A DNA stretch of 64,000 bases from JAJEBT01 sp965214975. Its GTDB lineage: Bacteria; Pseudomonadota; Alphaproteobacteria; MPNO01; UBA830. A model generated the notes under the pieces. The model saw only the letters and a program-made list of their open reading frames with translations, made no database searches and was not told the DNA's origin. The stretch is from assembly GCA_965214975.1 (NCBI GenBank), contig OZ244055.1, forward strand, positions 310,001 through 374,000, read 5' to 3'. How positions within the stretch are numbered: position 1 is the stretch's first letter; every line of letters starts with the position of its first letter. The position numbers and the translations under genes are program-made. Shown here in pieces: positions 63,526 to 64,000 of the stretch.

Positions 63526-64000
63526 ATGAAGATCATCGCGGGCAACAGCAACCGGCCTCTCGCGGAGGCGATCGCCGCCTATCTGAACCTGCCGCTGACC
63601 GACGCCAGCATCCGGCGTTTCTCGGACATGGAGTGCTTCGTCGAGATCCACGAGAACATCCGGGGCGAGGACGTCTTCATCATCCAGTCCACCTCCTACC
63701 CCGCCAACGACAACCTGATGGAGCTTCTCGTCTCCATCGACGCCGCGCGCCGCGGATCCGCCAGCCGGATCACCGCCGTCATGCCCTATTCCGGCTACGC
63801 CCGCCAGGACCGGAAGTCCGGTCCCCGCACCCCGATCTCGGCCAAGCTGGTGGCCAACCTGATCACCGTCGCCGGCGCCGACCGCGTGCTGACCATGGAT
63901 CTGCATGCCGGGCAGATCCAGGGTTTCTTCGACATCCCGCTGGACAATCTCTACGCGGCGCCGGTCTTCATCCGCCACATCAGCGAGAGTTTCGATTCCG
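63526..64000 (+). CDS. prs: Ribose-phosphate pyrophosphokinase (3' partial)
   Basis: 158 residues are visible before the window ends: MKIIAGNSNRPLAEAIA, RRFSDMECFVEI, IQSTSYPANDNLMELL and PYSGYARQDRK, then MDLHAGQIQGFFDIPLDNLYA. This is the N-terminal half of PRPP synthase. The gap before it has a TTGCAC and TAGTTT that may be part of its promoter. Confidence 0.96.
   Translation, partial: MKIIAGNSNRPLAEAIAAYLNLPLTDASIRRFSDMECFVEIHENIRGEDVFIIQSTSYPANDNLMELLVSIDAARRGSASRITAVMPYSGYARQDRKSGPRTPISAKLVANLITVAGADRVLTMDLHAGQIQGFFDIPLDNLYAAPVFIRHISESFDS

Overview
The window is very GC-rich with dense, mostly overlapping genes. It suggests an alphaproteobacterium, probably of the Rhodospirillales type. 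The grounds are a COQ9-like protein and the run YbjN, UbiK, lgt, MidA/NDUFAF7-type methyltransferase, pgeF and prs at the right end, a gene order familiar from that class. The genus cannot be told. No rRNA, tRNA or CRISPR array was seen.

Layout. (1) 1-15434: the 3' part of a giant secreted repeat protein made of Calx-beta-like and Ig-like repeats, ending in an autotransporter-type beta-barrel. Its centre is a tandem array of 13 units of about 633 bp. (2) 15435-20022: an accessory patch with a possible IS-like remnant, an AAA ATPase of the DUF234 type coupled to a truncated HExxH protein, a ParDE toxin-antitoxin pair, and a tyrosine recombinase that has lost its N-terminal domain and its catalytic tyrosine. 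(3) 20180-23332: a zinc-type uptake cassette (outer-membrane protein with a His/Asp/Glu-rich loop, ZnuA-like binding protein, ZnuB-like permease) with no ATPase and no usual start codon for the permease.

(4) 23879-39053: about 15 kb of genes all on the minus strand. In transcription order these are a NicX-like ring-cleaving dioxygenase, an alpha/beta hydrolase, an Rbs-type ABC importer, a gentisate-dioxygenase-like cupin, a CoxG protein, a three-subunit molybdenum hydroxylase and a Liv-type ABC importer. Together they look like uptake, hydroxylation, ring opening and hydrolysis of an aromatic or N-heterocyclic compound. The substrate is inferred, not shown. (5) 39300-44621: a second accessory patch with a protease/ATPase pair resembling IetAS, whose protease gene carries an apparent frameshift, and a frameshifted Rpn-type nuclease flanked by direct repeats and a decayed paralogue.

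(6) 44939-51283: a glutamine amidotransferase with exonuclease III on the plus strand. Opposite them is a minus-strand operon of an unusual 884-residue ABC protein, a cyclic-nucleotide-binding protein, a methyltransferase and a D-hydroxyacid dehydrogenase. (7) 51430-57513: six overlapping plus-strand genes, with four glycosyltransferases, a histidine phosphatase and a polysaccharide-deacetylase-like protein, probably making a surface glycan or glycolipid. (8) 57555-64000: core genes (CsaA-like, COQ9/TetR-like, proC, YbjN, UbiK, lgt, MidA, pgeF, partial prs).
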